Shown piece after piece: positions 8,279-13,914 of a stretch of 64,000 nt of DNA; the first letter of the stretch is position 1; the number at the start of each line of letters is the position of its first letter. The notes beneath the pieces are model-generated. The model did no database searches. It worked only from the letters and a program-made list of their open reading frames with translations, and was not told where the DNA came from. This stretch comes from Lachnospiraceae bacterium C6A11 (lineage in GTDB: Bacteria > Bacillota > Clostridia > Lachnospirales > Lachnospiraceae). The position numbers and the translations under genes are program-made. The stretch lies in assembly GCA_000702245.1 (NCBI GenBank), contig JNKY01000016.1, positions 1 to 64,000 of the forward strand, in the 5' to 3' direction.

Positions 8279-8449
8279 ATGAGAAGTTATGTTTCAATGA
8301 ACAGAATGAATTCCATTAGTCGACCTGCTATAAGTGGGTTTAATTTCTCATGCCTTCAGTGCCCGAAGTTTGATCAGATAGATATAGCCGGCAAAGAGGA
8401 TAAAGAAAAGGATTGGGATAAGAATAGGTTTAGATACAGGCGAAAGTAG
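8279..8449 (+). CDS. small ORF inside the tRNA array (56 residues)
   Basis: ATG at 8279; an AGAGGT lies ~12 nt upstream, a loose SD. The product is basic and ends with a charged tail (KEDKEKDWDKNRFRYRRK). It has one CLQC pair near residue 25. It lies between the attenuator-like hairpin and the terminator at 8479. No homologue known to me; coding status uncertain. The 5' part (8281-8350) also folds into a tRNA-sized structure closed by GAGAAGT with ATTTCTC, which may be chance. Confidence 0.35.
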   Translation: MRSYVSMNRMNSISRPAISGFNFSCLQCPKFDQIDIAGKEDKEKDWDKNRFRYRRK

Positions 8450-8478
8450 GCGTATTTGCGCATAAAAAATGCTTTCAA

Positions 8479-8520
8479 AACCGTCTGTATCTGGATATTC
8501 CGGAAGCAGGCGGTTTTTTT
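8479..8520 (+). terminator. rho-independent terminator before the first tRNA-like gene
   Basis: 9-bp stem AACCGTCTG with CAGGCGGTT, followed by TTTTT and directly by the GCGTTGA acceptor strand at 8521. Confidence 0.8.
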
Positions 8521-8643
8521 GCGTTGATAATGAGCCAAGTAACCGCATGAAGCATTTATGCTTCAATGTGGATATTTGGCGAATATCCGACACCGAGACG
8601 AAGTCGAGGGATCGGAGCCGTCTGAAGACGGCGTATCAACGCA
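8521..8643 (+). tRNA. tRNA-like gene with Ala(GGC)-type anticodon arm and several inserted hairpins
   Basis: Perfect 7-bp acceptor GCGTTGA (8521-8527) with TCAACGC (8636-8642), base A 3' of it, and TA at positions 8-9. Anticodon arm GATAT-TTGGCGA-ATATC (8571-8587) reads GGC. The region before it holds a 12-bp hairpin (CCGCATGAAGCA with its complement, loop TTTA). The region after it holds small perfect hairpins (GAC-GAA-GTC, GCCGTC-TGAA-GACGGC) in place of a recognisable T-arm. At 123 nt it is 47 nt longer than a tRNA. It may be an interrupted or a dead gene. Confidence 0.35.
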
Positions 8644-8648
8644 GTTGA

Positions 8649-8773
8649 GGATCATTAGTCTAACGGATAGAACACTTCGCTACGAACGAAGAGATATAGG
8701 TTCGACAGTCTCGTCTGTCGACTCGGTCGGTGCTAAACGCGTGCCACCGGCACGCAGCACCCTATATGGTCTA
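8649..8773 (+). tRNA. tRNA-Arg(ACG) interrupted in the T-arm
   Basis: Acceptor GGATCAT (8649-8655) pairs with ATGGTCT (8766-8772). Anticodon arm CTTCG-CTACGAA-CGAAG (8675-8691). T-stem ATAGG (8696-8700) and T-loop TTCGACA (8701-8707) are separated from the matching CCTAT (8761-8765) by a 53-nt insert (8708-8760). Removing the insert gives a near-standard 72-nt tRNA. The insert folds as GGTGCT...AGCACC around GCGTGCC-ACC-GGCACGC. CCA is not encoded. Confidence 0.75.
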
Positions 8774-8843
8774 CTAGCAGTTTATACTGCTACAATAATA
8801 ATATAATAGGGTGGGAGAAACCAGGCACTTCTCTCACTCACAT

Positions 8844-8915
8844 GTGGGTATCGTATAATGGTTAGTATAATAGTCTTCCAAACTATGGGTGCGAGTTCAA
8901 TTCTCGCTATCCACT
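8844..8915 (+). tRNA. tRNA-Gly(TCC)
   Basis: Complete 72-nt cloverleaf: acceptor GTGGGTA with TATCCAC, D-arm GTAT-AATGGTTA-GTAT, anticodon arm ATAGT-CTTCCAA-ACTAT, T-arm GCGAG-TTCAATT-CTCGC, discriminator T, no encoded CCA. This member of the array has no insert. Confidence 0.9.
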
Positions 8916-8920
8916 TACAT

Positions 8921-8996
8921 GCTTTCATAGAGATGGGTAAAGAGCGCCAGGTTTATTTTGTTTTTAGGCTCATGACTTCGATTCTTTTTGGAAGCA
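8921..8996 (+). tRNA. degenerate tRNA-like sequence
   Basis: A 7-bp acceptor-like stem GCTTTCA (8921-8927) with TGGAAGC (8989-8995), TA at positions 8-9, a T-loop-like TTCGATT (8977-8983) and a total length of 76 nt. The D- and anticodon arms do not pair properly and no anticodon can be read. Probably a decayed tRNA gene; could be chance. Confidence 0.3.
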
Positions 8997-9000
8997 AAAT

Positions 9001-9128
9001 GGCTGTGTGGCGTAATGGTTAGCGTACCAGATTGTCTCTCTGGGGGTAAGGGTTCAATATTCTCACCTCCGGCTCGGTCGGTGCACAAGTATGGTGTCCA
9101 CCGGACACCGTGCACCCCTACATAGTCG
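9001..9128 (+). tRNA. tRNA-Asp(GTC) interrupted in the T-arm
   Basis: Acceptor GGCTGTG (9001-9007) pairs with CATAGTC (9121-9127), discriminator G. D-arm GCGT-AATGGTTA-GCGT. Anticodon arm CCAGA-TTGTCTC-TCTGG. T-stem AAGGG and T-loop TTCAATA (9053-9059) are followed by a 56-nt insert (9060-9115), then CCCTA (9116-9120). The insert folds as GGTGCAC...GTGCACC around GGTGTCC-ACC-GGACACC. It shares CTCCGGCTCGGTCGG with the insert of tRNA-Phe. Confidence 0.75.
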
Positions 9129-9133
9129 CTAAT

Positions 9134-9315
9134 GGGAATGTGGTGTAAAAGTTATCGGTCGAACGTAGTGAGACTGATAATCCGATCGCAGTGAGGATGC
9201 GCTGCACGAATGTGCAGCAATACTGCGAAGCAGGATAAAACATGCGGAGCATGTTTTACACAGGTAGCATACGGGATTTGGGATCCTGTGGCGCAGTTCG
9301 AATCTGACATTTCCA
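9134..9315 (+). tRNA. tRNA-Pro(TGG) with a large D-loop insertion
   Basis: Acceptor GGGAATG (9134-9140) pairs with CATTTCC (9308-9314), A at 9315. D-stem GTGT (9143-9146) with GCAT (9267-9270), D-loop end CAGGTA. Anticodon arm CGGGA-TTTGGGA-TCCTG (9272-9288). T-loop TTCGAAT (9297-9303) with only about 3 T-stem pairs. About 110 nt inside the D-loop form successive perfect hairpins closed by GTGTAAAA (9143-9150) with TTTTACAC (9254-9261), which would compete with the D-stem. The weak T-stem leaves functionality open. Confidence 0.55.
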
Positions 9316-9317
9316 AT

Positions 9318-9393
9318 CGCGGGATATTTTATCAAATGGAAGATGGCCGGGCCCATAACCCGGAGGTTGCCGGTTCAAATCCGGCTCCCGCTA
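9318..9393 (+). tRNA. initiator tRNA-fMet(CAT)
   Basis: 76 nt, CGCGGGA (9318-9324) opposite TCCCGCT (9386-9392). The C1-T72 mismatch and the three G-C pairs at the base of the anticodon loop (GGG-CCCATAA-CCC) are initiator hallmarks. T-arm GCCGG-TTCAAAT-CCGGC is perfect. The D-arm region is about 3 nt longer than usual. No encoded CCA. Confidence 0.8.
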
Positions 9394-9423
9394 CTCAAAG
9401 AATAATGATAAGGAGAAAGAAAA

Positions 9424-9546
9424 ATGTTATCTGCAATGATCAGAGAATTTAAGATGATACAGAATAAACTTCAGTTTTGGTGCATTAATAAAAACTGGAT
9501 TATTTGTGATGTCTTTATCAGATCATGTGGATTAGAGAGTATATGA
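9424..9546 (+). CDS. small ORF between tRNA-fMet and tRNA-Phe (40 residues)
   Basis: AAGGAG lies 8 nt before the ATG (9410-9415), a good SD, and a strong terminator follows 27 nt after the stop. The peptide is amphipathic with three Cys and five aromatic residues (KLQFWCINKNWIICDVFIRSC) and could be membrane-active. I recognise no family. The SD and terminator argue that it is translated. Confidence 0.45.
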   Translation: MLSAMIREFKMIQNKLQFWCINKNWIICDVFIRSCGLESI

Positions 9547-9572
9547 GCTGCTAACAATAGCTCCTTGTTTTG

Positions 9573-9612
9573 AAACCACTTGTCGGATAAAGACAGGTGG
9601 TTTTTCTTTTTT
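9573..9612 (+). terminator. rho-independent terminator inside the tRNA array
   Basis: 12-bp stem AAACCACTTGTC with GACAGGTGGTTT, loop GGATAAA, then TTCTTTTTT. It ends directly at the 5' end of tRNA-Phe (9613). Confidence 0.88.
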
Positions 9613-9741
9613 GGAAAGATAGCTCTAATAGGTAGAGCGGTAGGTTGAAGCCCTACGCGTTGGAGGTTCGAGATCTCGCCTCCGGCTTGGTCGGCGCACA
9701 AGCATGGTGTCCACTGGACACCGTGCGCACTTCTCTTTCCA
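9613..9741 (+). tRNA. tRNA-Phe(GAA) interrupted in the T-arm
   Basis: Acceptor GGAAAGA (9613-9619) pairs exactly with TCTTTCC (9734-9740), then A. D-arm GCTC...GAGC. Anticodon arm GTAGG-TTGAAGC-CCTAC. T-stem GGAGG and T-loop TTCGAGA (9667-9673) are followed by a ~55-nt insert (9674-9728) before ACTTC and the acceptor strand. The insert folds as GCGCAC...GTGCGC around GGTGTCC-ACT-GGACACC. It also offers CCTCC as an alternative partner for GGAGG. Confidence 0.78.
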
Positions 9742-9748
9742 CTTAAAT

Positions 9749-9925
9749 GGATGTGTAACTTAGCAGGCAGAGTAGCGGTCTCTTAAACCGAAGATCGTGG
9801 GTTCGAAAGTCTCCGCTTCGCTCCGATCGGCTCAGACCAATTCTTCACTTCGTTACGGTCCGCACTTAACGCATGCCACTGGCATGCAGTGCCGTCCACC
9901 GGACGCTTTCGCCCCACCACATCCA
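9749..9925 (+). tRNA. tRNA-Lys(CTT) interrupted in the T-arm
   Basis: Acceptor GGATGTG (9749-9755) pairs perfectly with CACATCC (9918-9924), then A. D-arm ACTT...GAGT. Anticodon loop CTCTTAA with stem GCGGT/ACCGA (first pair mismatched). T-stem GTGGG (9797-9801) pairs with CCCAC (9913-9917). A 104-nt insert (9809-9912) follows the T-loop TTCGAAA. It holds GCACT...AGTGC around GCATGCC-ACT-GGCATGC, plus CGTCC-ACC-GGACG. This is the longest of the four T-arm inserts. Confidence 0.78.
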
Positions 9926-10186
9926 CTAATATGATATTTACAGCTTGAGTCGCAAAATCTCCGGAAGTTAAGATTTAATAAAGGATCCTTTGGTCAAATC
10001 TGAATATGCCGGACAATAAAGCATCGTCTTGTTTAGATGGAGTACGTTAGTGACATTAAGGATAGTAGAAAGATACATAAATCCAACTTGACAAAGTGGC
10101 TCCTCAATGATAAGTTAAGTATGTGTACGAGAATAACATAATATAGAGTAAATCACGACAAATAATTAACACCATGGAGCGAGAAT
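9926..10186 (+). other. non-coding stretch between the tRNA array and abiE
   Basis: No ORF or clear tRNA. A possible -35 TTGACA (10088-10093) has only a weak -10 (TAAGTT) 17 nt downstream. The SD for the next gene is GGAGCGAG at 10174-10181. Confidence 0.4.
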
Positions 10187-10954
10187 ATGAATTTGTATTA
10201 TGAACTGCTACAGTATCCAGTTTTTTCCATGAAAGAAGTAAATGCATTGTATTCTAGCGAACGCACAGCAAGAGCGGCGCTGGGAAAACTTCTTAAGGAG
10301 AATATGGTATTAAAAATCCGAAATGGATTATACACATGCGTGAGCGGTGAAAATGGAGGACCGGTGGCGAACAGATTTCAGGTTGCCAGTGCTATCACGT
10401 CATCTTCTTATGTATCCCATCACACTGCCTTTGAGTATTATGGAACTGTCGATCAGGTTTTCTATGAGGTTTATGTTGGTTCTGAGACACGTTTCCACGA
10501 CTTTGAATTTGATGGGTACACTTATCATTATGTCAAAGAACAGATGAAGGAAGGTATAGTTTCTCCGGAGTTTAGCGGTGGAGTGAGGGTTACGGATAAG
10601 GAGCGGACGATAGTAGATTCCATAAAGGATATCAATCTTATCGCCGGGTTGGAAGAGGTGCTTTCGTGTGTAGTGTCCGTGAACAGTATTGATGAGGCAA
10701 AAATGTTAAACTATCTGGCCGGATATGACAGCGCCTTTTTATATCAGAAGACCGGTTTTATTTTTAATGAATATCAGACAGAGCTTGGCGTAAGTGATGA
10801 TTTTATAAAGATATGCAATGATAGAAGCGGAAATTCAAAGCGATATCTGACAAACGGTATAAGTGAGCCGTGCTATTCGGGTGAATGGAAACTGGTATAT
10901 CCAAAGAATATAAAGCAAATGAAGAACGGAGGGATAGAGGATGCCGCAATATAA
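10187..10954 (+). CDS. abiEi: AbiEi antitoxin (type IV toxin-antitoxin)
   Basis: 255 residues. The N-terminal winged HTH (FSMKEVNALYSSERTARAALGKLLKENMVLKIRNGLYTC) and the following domain (VSHHTAFEYYGTVDQVFYEVYVGS, RVTDKERTIVDSI) are typical of AbiEi/AbiEi_1 antitoxins, which autoregulate the operon and neutralise AbiEii. It overlaps abiEii by 14 nt, so the pair is translationally coupled. Located right after the unusual tRNA array. Confidence 0.92.
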   Translation: MNLYYELLQYPVFSMKEVNALYSSERTARAALGKLLKENMVLKIRNGLYTCVSGENGGPVANRFQVASAITSSSYVSHHTAFEYYGTVDQVFYEVYVGSETRFHDFEFDGYTYHYVKEQMKEGIVSPEFSGGVRVTDKERTIVDSIKDINLIAGLEEVLSCVVSVNSIDEAKMLNYLAGYDSAFLYQKTGFIFNEYQTELGVSDDFIKICNDRSGNSKRYLTNGISEPCYSGEWKLVYPKNIKQMKNGGIEDAAI

Positions 10955-11879
10955 CAGAAGAGAGCTTGATGCAAGGGCACGGGAATTTGGATTTAATCGC
11001 GATACATTTGAGAAGGTTCTTCGTTTGAAAACAATTCTTGAATTCCTGAATACAGAGGAATATATGCGTGAACACCTATTGCTTAAGGGTGGAACTGCTA
11101 TAAATCTGACGGTTTTCAACCTTCCAAGATTGTCAGTTGATATAGATATGGATTTTATCCCGAATCTGACAAGAGAAGAGACGGAAAACGAAAGAGAGCG
11201 ATTGACGGAGATACTGAAGGGATATATGTCGGAGCAAGGATATTCTCTTTCCAATGCTTCAAGATTCAGTCACAGCCTGGACGCATTCCACTATAACTAC
11301 GTGAATGCTGCTGGCAATAAGGATATGATCAAAATAGAGATTAACTATTCTCTGAGAACACACGTGCTTCCGTCAGAAGACAGAGTCTTTGTAACAGAAG
11401 CTTTCGGAGAGCCGATAAAGGTCAGAACGGTAGCGGCTATGGAAATCTTTGCGGCAAAAACCAATGCTCTGATAAGCAGGGCTGCCGCAAGGGATCTGTA
11501 TGACTTCTGCAATATGGCTGATATGAAGCTGTTTTCGGGTGAAGAGGACATGTTCAGGAAATGCATCATTTTCTATGCGACGATTTCTGCAATAGAAGTG
11601 AACAAAGACTTTGATACATCAGTCATAGACAGTCTTGTCTTTTCAAAGATAAAATCTGATCTGTTTCCGGTTCTGGCTGTAAAAGATAAGTTTGATCTGG
11701 AAGGGAAGAAACAGCAGGCGAAGGAGTACATAGCATCGCTTATGAAACTGACAGAAGCAGAAATAGAGTATATGGAAAGGTTTATAGAAAAAGAATATAA
11801 ACCGGAGTTACTTTTTGAGAATGCTGAAATCATAGAGCGATTGAGAGATCATCCGATGGCGTTATGGAAATGTAAATGA
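10941..11879 (+). CDS. abiEii: AbiEii toxin, nucleotidyltransferase
   Basis: 312 residues. The DNA polymerase beta-like motif is LLKGGTAINLTVFNLPRLSVDIDMDF (GG...S.DID, residues ~50-72), with AKTNALISRAAARDLYDF (~175) as the second conserved block. Members of this family (for example the mycobacterial MenT toxins) transfer nucleotides to tRNA acceptor ends and block translation; abortive phage infection is the classical phenotype. Start chosen by the GGAGGGATAGAGG just upstream, within abiEi. Catalytic residues look intact. Confidence 0.93.
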   Translation: MPQYNRRELDARAREFGFNRDTFEKVLRLKTILEFLNTEEYMREHLLLKGGTAINLTVFNLPRLSVDIDMDFIPNLTREETENERERLTEILKGYMSEQGYSLSNASRFSHSLDAFHYNYVNAAGNKDMIKIEINYSLRTHVLPSEDRVFVTEAFGEPIKVRTVAAMEIFAAKTNALISRAAARDLYDFCNMADMKLFSGEEDMFRKCIIFYATISAIEVNKDFDTSVIDSLVFSKIKSDLFPVLAVKDKFDLEGKKQQAKEYIASLMKLTEAEIEYMERFIEKEYKPELLFENAEIIERLRDHPMALWKCK

Positions 11880-11937
11880 GATATCCTAAGATAATAGACG
11901 AGCTGAATGATAGTGTACTAACTATTGTTCGGCTCGC
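11880..11937 (+). repeat. copy 1 of a dispersed terminator-like element
   Basis: Starts GATATCCTAAGATAAT and continues with a hairpin whose arms are CGAGCTG... and ...CGGCTCG. The same start and arm recur at 31313-31368. It follows the stop of abiEii directly. Confidence 0.7.
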
Positions 11938-11979
11938 TTCTCGGGGTTGAGCTTTTTTGTTTAATCAAAGATATACATA

Positions 11980-12023
11980 ATAAAAGACCTCAATACCATT
12001 TGATTGGTATTGAGGTCTTTTAT
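11980..12023. terminator. bidirectional terminator, 19-bp perfect hairpin
   Basis: ATAAAAGACCTCAATACCA pairs with its exact complement (12005-12023), six-base loop, with A and T runs on both sides. It separates abiE from the convergent pseudopilin gene. Confidence 0.9.
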
Positions 12024-12034
12024 GTAACAATGAT

Positions 12035-12655
12035 TTAATCGTTCTTATTTACGGTTTTATTAATCAGGCCGCTCCACATGCTGCCCATATCATTATATTC
12101 TGTTGAGGAAATTACATAAAACTGAAGTGTGATCTTTTCTCCATTTGCTTCGAAATCATTTTGTCCTGTTCCGGTCCAAGGAAAATCTTTAACCCAGGTT
12201 TTTCCGTTAAAGAAGATTGGGTCGCTGTCTTTTTCACGCCAATATACGGCAAAATAACATGTGTAACATTTGTGAATATTAGCAGGATCGTTATACTTAT
12301 CATATTTACCAAGGCCGACCATAAACAGATATGGATGATCGTCTGCCGTAGTAAGTATTCTTTTTGCAAAATCGGTATTTTTTACCATCAAGTCACCGTA
12401 TTCATTTGGTGATGTGATCGCTACGTTATTTATTGCACAGGTATCAGTGTCGGACCTGTTGGCATACATCGTTGTCAGCTCGGCTTGAGTAGCTGTCATA
12501 CAGTTCTTTGCATTTAATACATCTTTCTTTTCTTTTGCCCGATCGATATATCCGAGCAACGCAGGAGTTAAGATAGCTGCGAGTATAGCCAATATGACAA
12601 GTACAACAATTAACTCGACAAGTGTAAATCCACGATTCTTATTTGATTTTTTCAT
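12035..12655 (-). CDS. type IV pilin-like / pseudopilin protein
   Basis: 206 residues from ATG at 12655. The prepilin peptidase site is near the N-terminus: RG^FTLVELIVVLVILAILAAILTPAL, with Glu at position +5 of the mature protein and a long hydrophobic helix. The C-terminal globular part contains a CYTCY motif. It would be assembled by a type II/IV pilus machine or prepilin peptidase encoded elsewhere; no assembly genes are in the window. GGAGG lies 12 nt upstream, a rather long spacing. An upstream GTG frame exists but lacks an SD. Confidence 0.85.
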   Translation of the reverse strand: MKKSNKNRGFTLVELIVVLVILAILAAILTPALLGYIDRAKEKKDVLNAKNCMTATQAELTTMYANRSDTDTCAINNVAITSPNEYGDLMVKNTDFAKRILTTADDHPYLFMVGLGKYDKYNDPANIHKCYTCYFAVYWREKDSDPIFFNGKTWVKDFPWTGTGQNDFEANGEKITLQFYVISSTEYNDMGSMWSGLINKTVNKND

Positions 12656-12731
12656 TTTTTTATTGAGCCTCCACCCTCGCACATACTTTCATCAATGTAT
12701 CACTTTTTATGCGTGATATCAAGAATAAGAT

Positions 12732-12833
12732 TTAATTCTCTTTAGAATTTTCTTTCGAGTACAACTTCTCATATCGCGGCATGTAATATAAATACATCGC
12801 TGCGAGCAACACGAGTCCGAAAATACTACTTAC
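12732..12833 (-). pseudogene. C-terminal fragment of a membrane protein
   Basis: An open minus-strand segment reads IFGLVLLAAMYLYYMP followed by a charged tail and stop. A related segment (FGLVLLALMYVVAKYA) lies on the minus strand at about 17790-17856. Both look like tails of one membrane-protein family whose bodies are gone. Confidence 0.35.
12802..12823. repeat. 22-nt dispersed repeat, copy 1
   Basis: Starts GCGAGCAACACGAGTCC; identical to 17835-17856. It lies in the membrane-protein tail described at 12732-12833. Confidence 0.75.
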
Positions 12834-12992
12834 TTAACTCACTTTCTACTGCCATTTTTAGAAAACAATAATTCTTACGAGACAACCTGAATCAGGCCGT
12901 CGCGGAACGACTTAGTTCTATTTCAGTAGAATCGACTAATGAGATGAGTTTTTTGAGTGAAAGAACGAAAGGATATACAATTTTGAAAAAGA

Positions 12993-13307
12993 TTGTATGC
13001 TTTATATGCTCCTGATAAATCGAAACGATGGATATTAAAAGAATATAATTGCACCGATGAAGATATAGCATTTGCCGGAAGATTTATTGAATGGAATACA
13101 GTAACGCATGGTATTCAGAGAGTAGATGCATGCAGAACGAATGACGGAGAGTTATTACTGGTCGAATTAGAGGATCTGAACCCATATCTTTCAATTTTGG
13201 ATGTGAATGAAAAAATAAGACATCTGAACTTTGTGTACGTTTTTCTTTTCTCTTGCCATAATAAAGGCCTCCTTAAAGTATTTATATTTTACCTTAGGAG
13301 ACCTTAA
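12993..13307 (+). pseudogene. 3' fragment of an ATP-grasp-like protein gene
   Basis: The frame from ~12993 reads WILKEYNCTDEDIAFAGRFI, then HGIQRVDACRTNDGELLLVELEDLNPYLS, resembling the C-terminal metal/ATP-binding part of an ATP-grasp enzyme (RxDxxxx...ELEDLNP). No proper start or upstream domain exists. The last ~25 residues diverge into low-complexity sequence. I regard it as a remnant. Confidence 0.5.
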
Positions 13308-13353
13308 TAATACATAACTATTATATTTTTACAGACTTTTTTTCACAGACTCT

Positions 13354-13406
13354 ACTGCTATGAGGCTCGGATGGAAAAGAACATTCCATCGCAGTCTCAT
13401 AGCAGT
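13354..13406. terminator. large hairpin, likely terminator
   Basis: ACTGCTATGAG...GATGGAA pairs with TTCCATC...CTCATAGCAGT (20 of 23 positions), 7-base loop, followed by ACTTTTTATTTT. Confidence 0.65.
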
Positions 13407-13418
13407 ACTTTTTATTTT

Positions 13419-13435
13419 GGGGACTGCCCGTCCCC
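13419..13435. repeat. GC-rich palindrome, REP-like
   Basis: GGGGACTGCCCGTCCCC, a type of palindrome that recurs in many Clostridia genomes between genes. Only one copy is seen here. Confidence 0.45.
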
Positions 13436-13473
13436 AATCCCCGGGGGGAGGAAGGGATGAAAAAAGGACTCTC

Positions 13474-13680
13474 TCAATGAGAATCCCTATTTTCATATTG
13501 TTTGGCAGCATCATTGATAGCTGACGATAAATCGATATTTTTTTTTACTTGCTCGTATTTTTCTCGTCTGTAAAACTCTGTCTGAGCATTAATACGAGCT
13601 GTTTCAGCATTAATACGATCAGTTTTTGCTTTCATTCGTGCAATGATGCAAATAAATAAAGCAATAAGTATAATTAAAAG
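13474..13680 (-). pseudogene. 5'-truncated small membrane protein
   Basis: Open minus-strand frame of 68 residues ending at 13474: a hydrophobic segment (LLIILIALFICIIA) followed by a coiled-coil-like tail (RINAETARINAQTEFYRREKYEQV). There is no start codon before an in-frame stop at 13681, so the N-terminus is lost or begins at an unusual codon. Confidence 0.4.
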
Positions 13681-13778
13681 CTATTATCAAATAAAGGTTA
13701 CCAAAGATGGGGAAAGGAGTCAATATATAATCAAATTATCAACATCTGATAGTTTACATAGTGAACCGGGATTAATTG

Positions 13779-13807
13779 TTGTGACCTATTCTGGACGGTG
13801 ATATAAT
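13779..13807 (+). promoter_or_regulatory. promoter of the hybrid kinase gene
   Basis: TTGTGA (13779-13784), 17 nt, TATAAT (13802-13807), 108 bp before the start codon. Confidence 0.75.
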
Positions 13808-13858
13808 TATACTGTGATTTATGTAGCCCCAAAGATGAATTATGTATATTATGATGTG

Positions 13859-13883
13859 GGTGTCAAAAGTACCTTTTGACACC
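13859..13883. repeat. perfect 11-bp hairpin in the kinase 5' leader
   Basis: GGTGTCAAAAG-TAC-CTTTTGACACC lies between promoter and start codon. No U-run follows, so it is more likely an operator or mRNA structure than a terminator. Confidence 0.65.
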
Positions 13884-13914
13884 ATATGACATTTGATGGA
13901 AGAGGGTGTAAGAC

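Larger units (their letters stand above)
8179..8836. repeat. 15-nt perfect inverted repeat spanning 658 bp
   Basis: TGAGAGAAGTGCCTG (8179-8193) is repeated exactly in inverse orientation at 8822-8836, just before tRNA-Gly. The left arm overlaps the 5' end of the predicted transcript and one arm of the attenuator-like hairpin. Long-range pairing in RNA, or a relic of a rearrangement, are both possible. Confidence 0.8.
12656..12992. other. gene-poor stretch with fragments and repeats
   Basis: No intact gene. It contains the minus-strand fragment at 12732-12833 and a 22-nt repeat shared with 17835. A segment near 12824-12846 is shared with about 18853 and codes, on the minus strand, a (V/L)ES(E/D)LSK end before a stop. 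Confidence 0.5.
13308..13473. other. intergenic region with two palindromes
   Basis: A large hairpin (13354-13406) and a GC-rich palindrome (13419-13435) are listed separately. No coding signal. Confidence 0.5.

Noticed and set aside
8281-8350. tRNA gene inside the 56-codon ORF
   Set aside because: Acceptor-like stem GAGAAGT/ATTTCTC and 70-nt length fit, but there is no T-loop consensus and the anticodon loop is not seven bases.
8558-8806. 82-residue plus-strand ORF over tRNA-Arg
   Set aside because: No SD, and it reads across the tRNA-Ala-like and tRNA-Arg structures; the RNA explanation is better.
9060-9115. Group I intron in tRNA-Asp
   Set aside because: The insert is only 56 nt and cannot hold the P3-P9 core; position in the T-loop is also unlike known bacterial tRNA group I introns. 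Kept as an unclassified insert.
13419-13435. attachment site or transposon end
   Set aside because: A single GC-rich palindrome without a partner or recombinase; only a REP-like label is justified.
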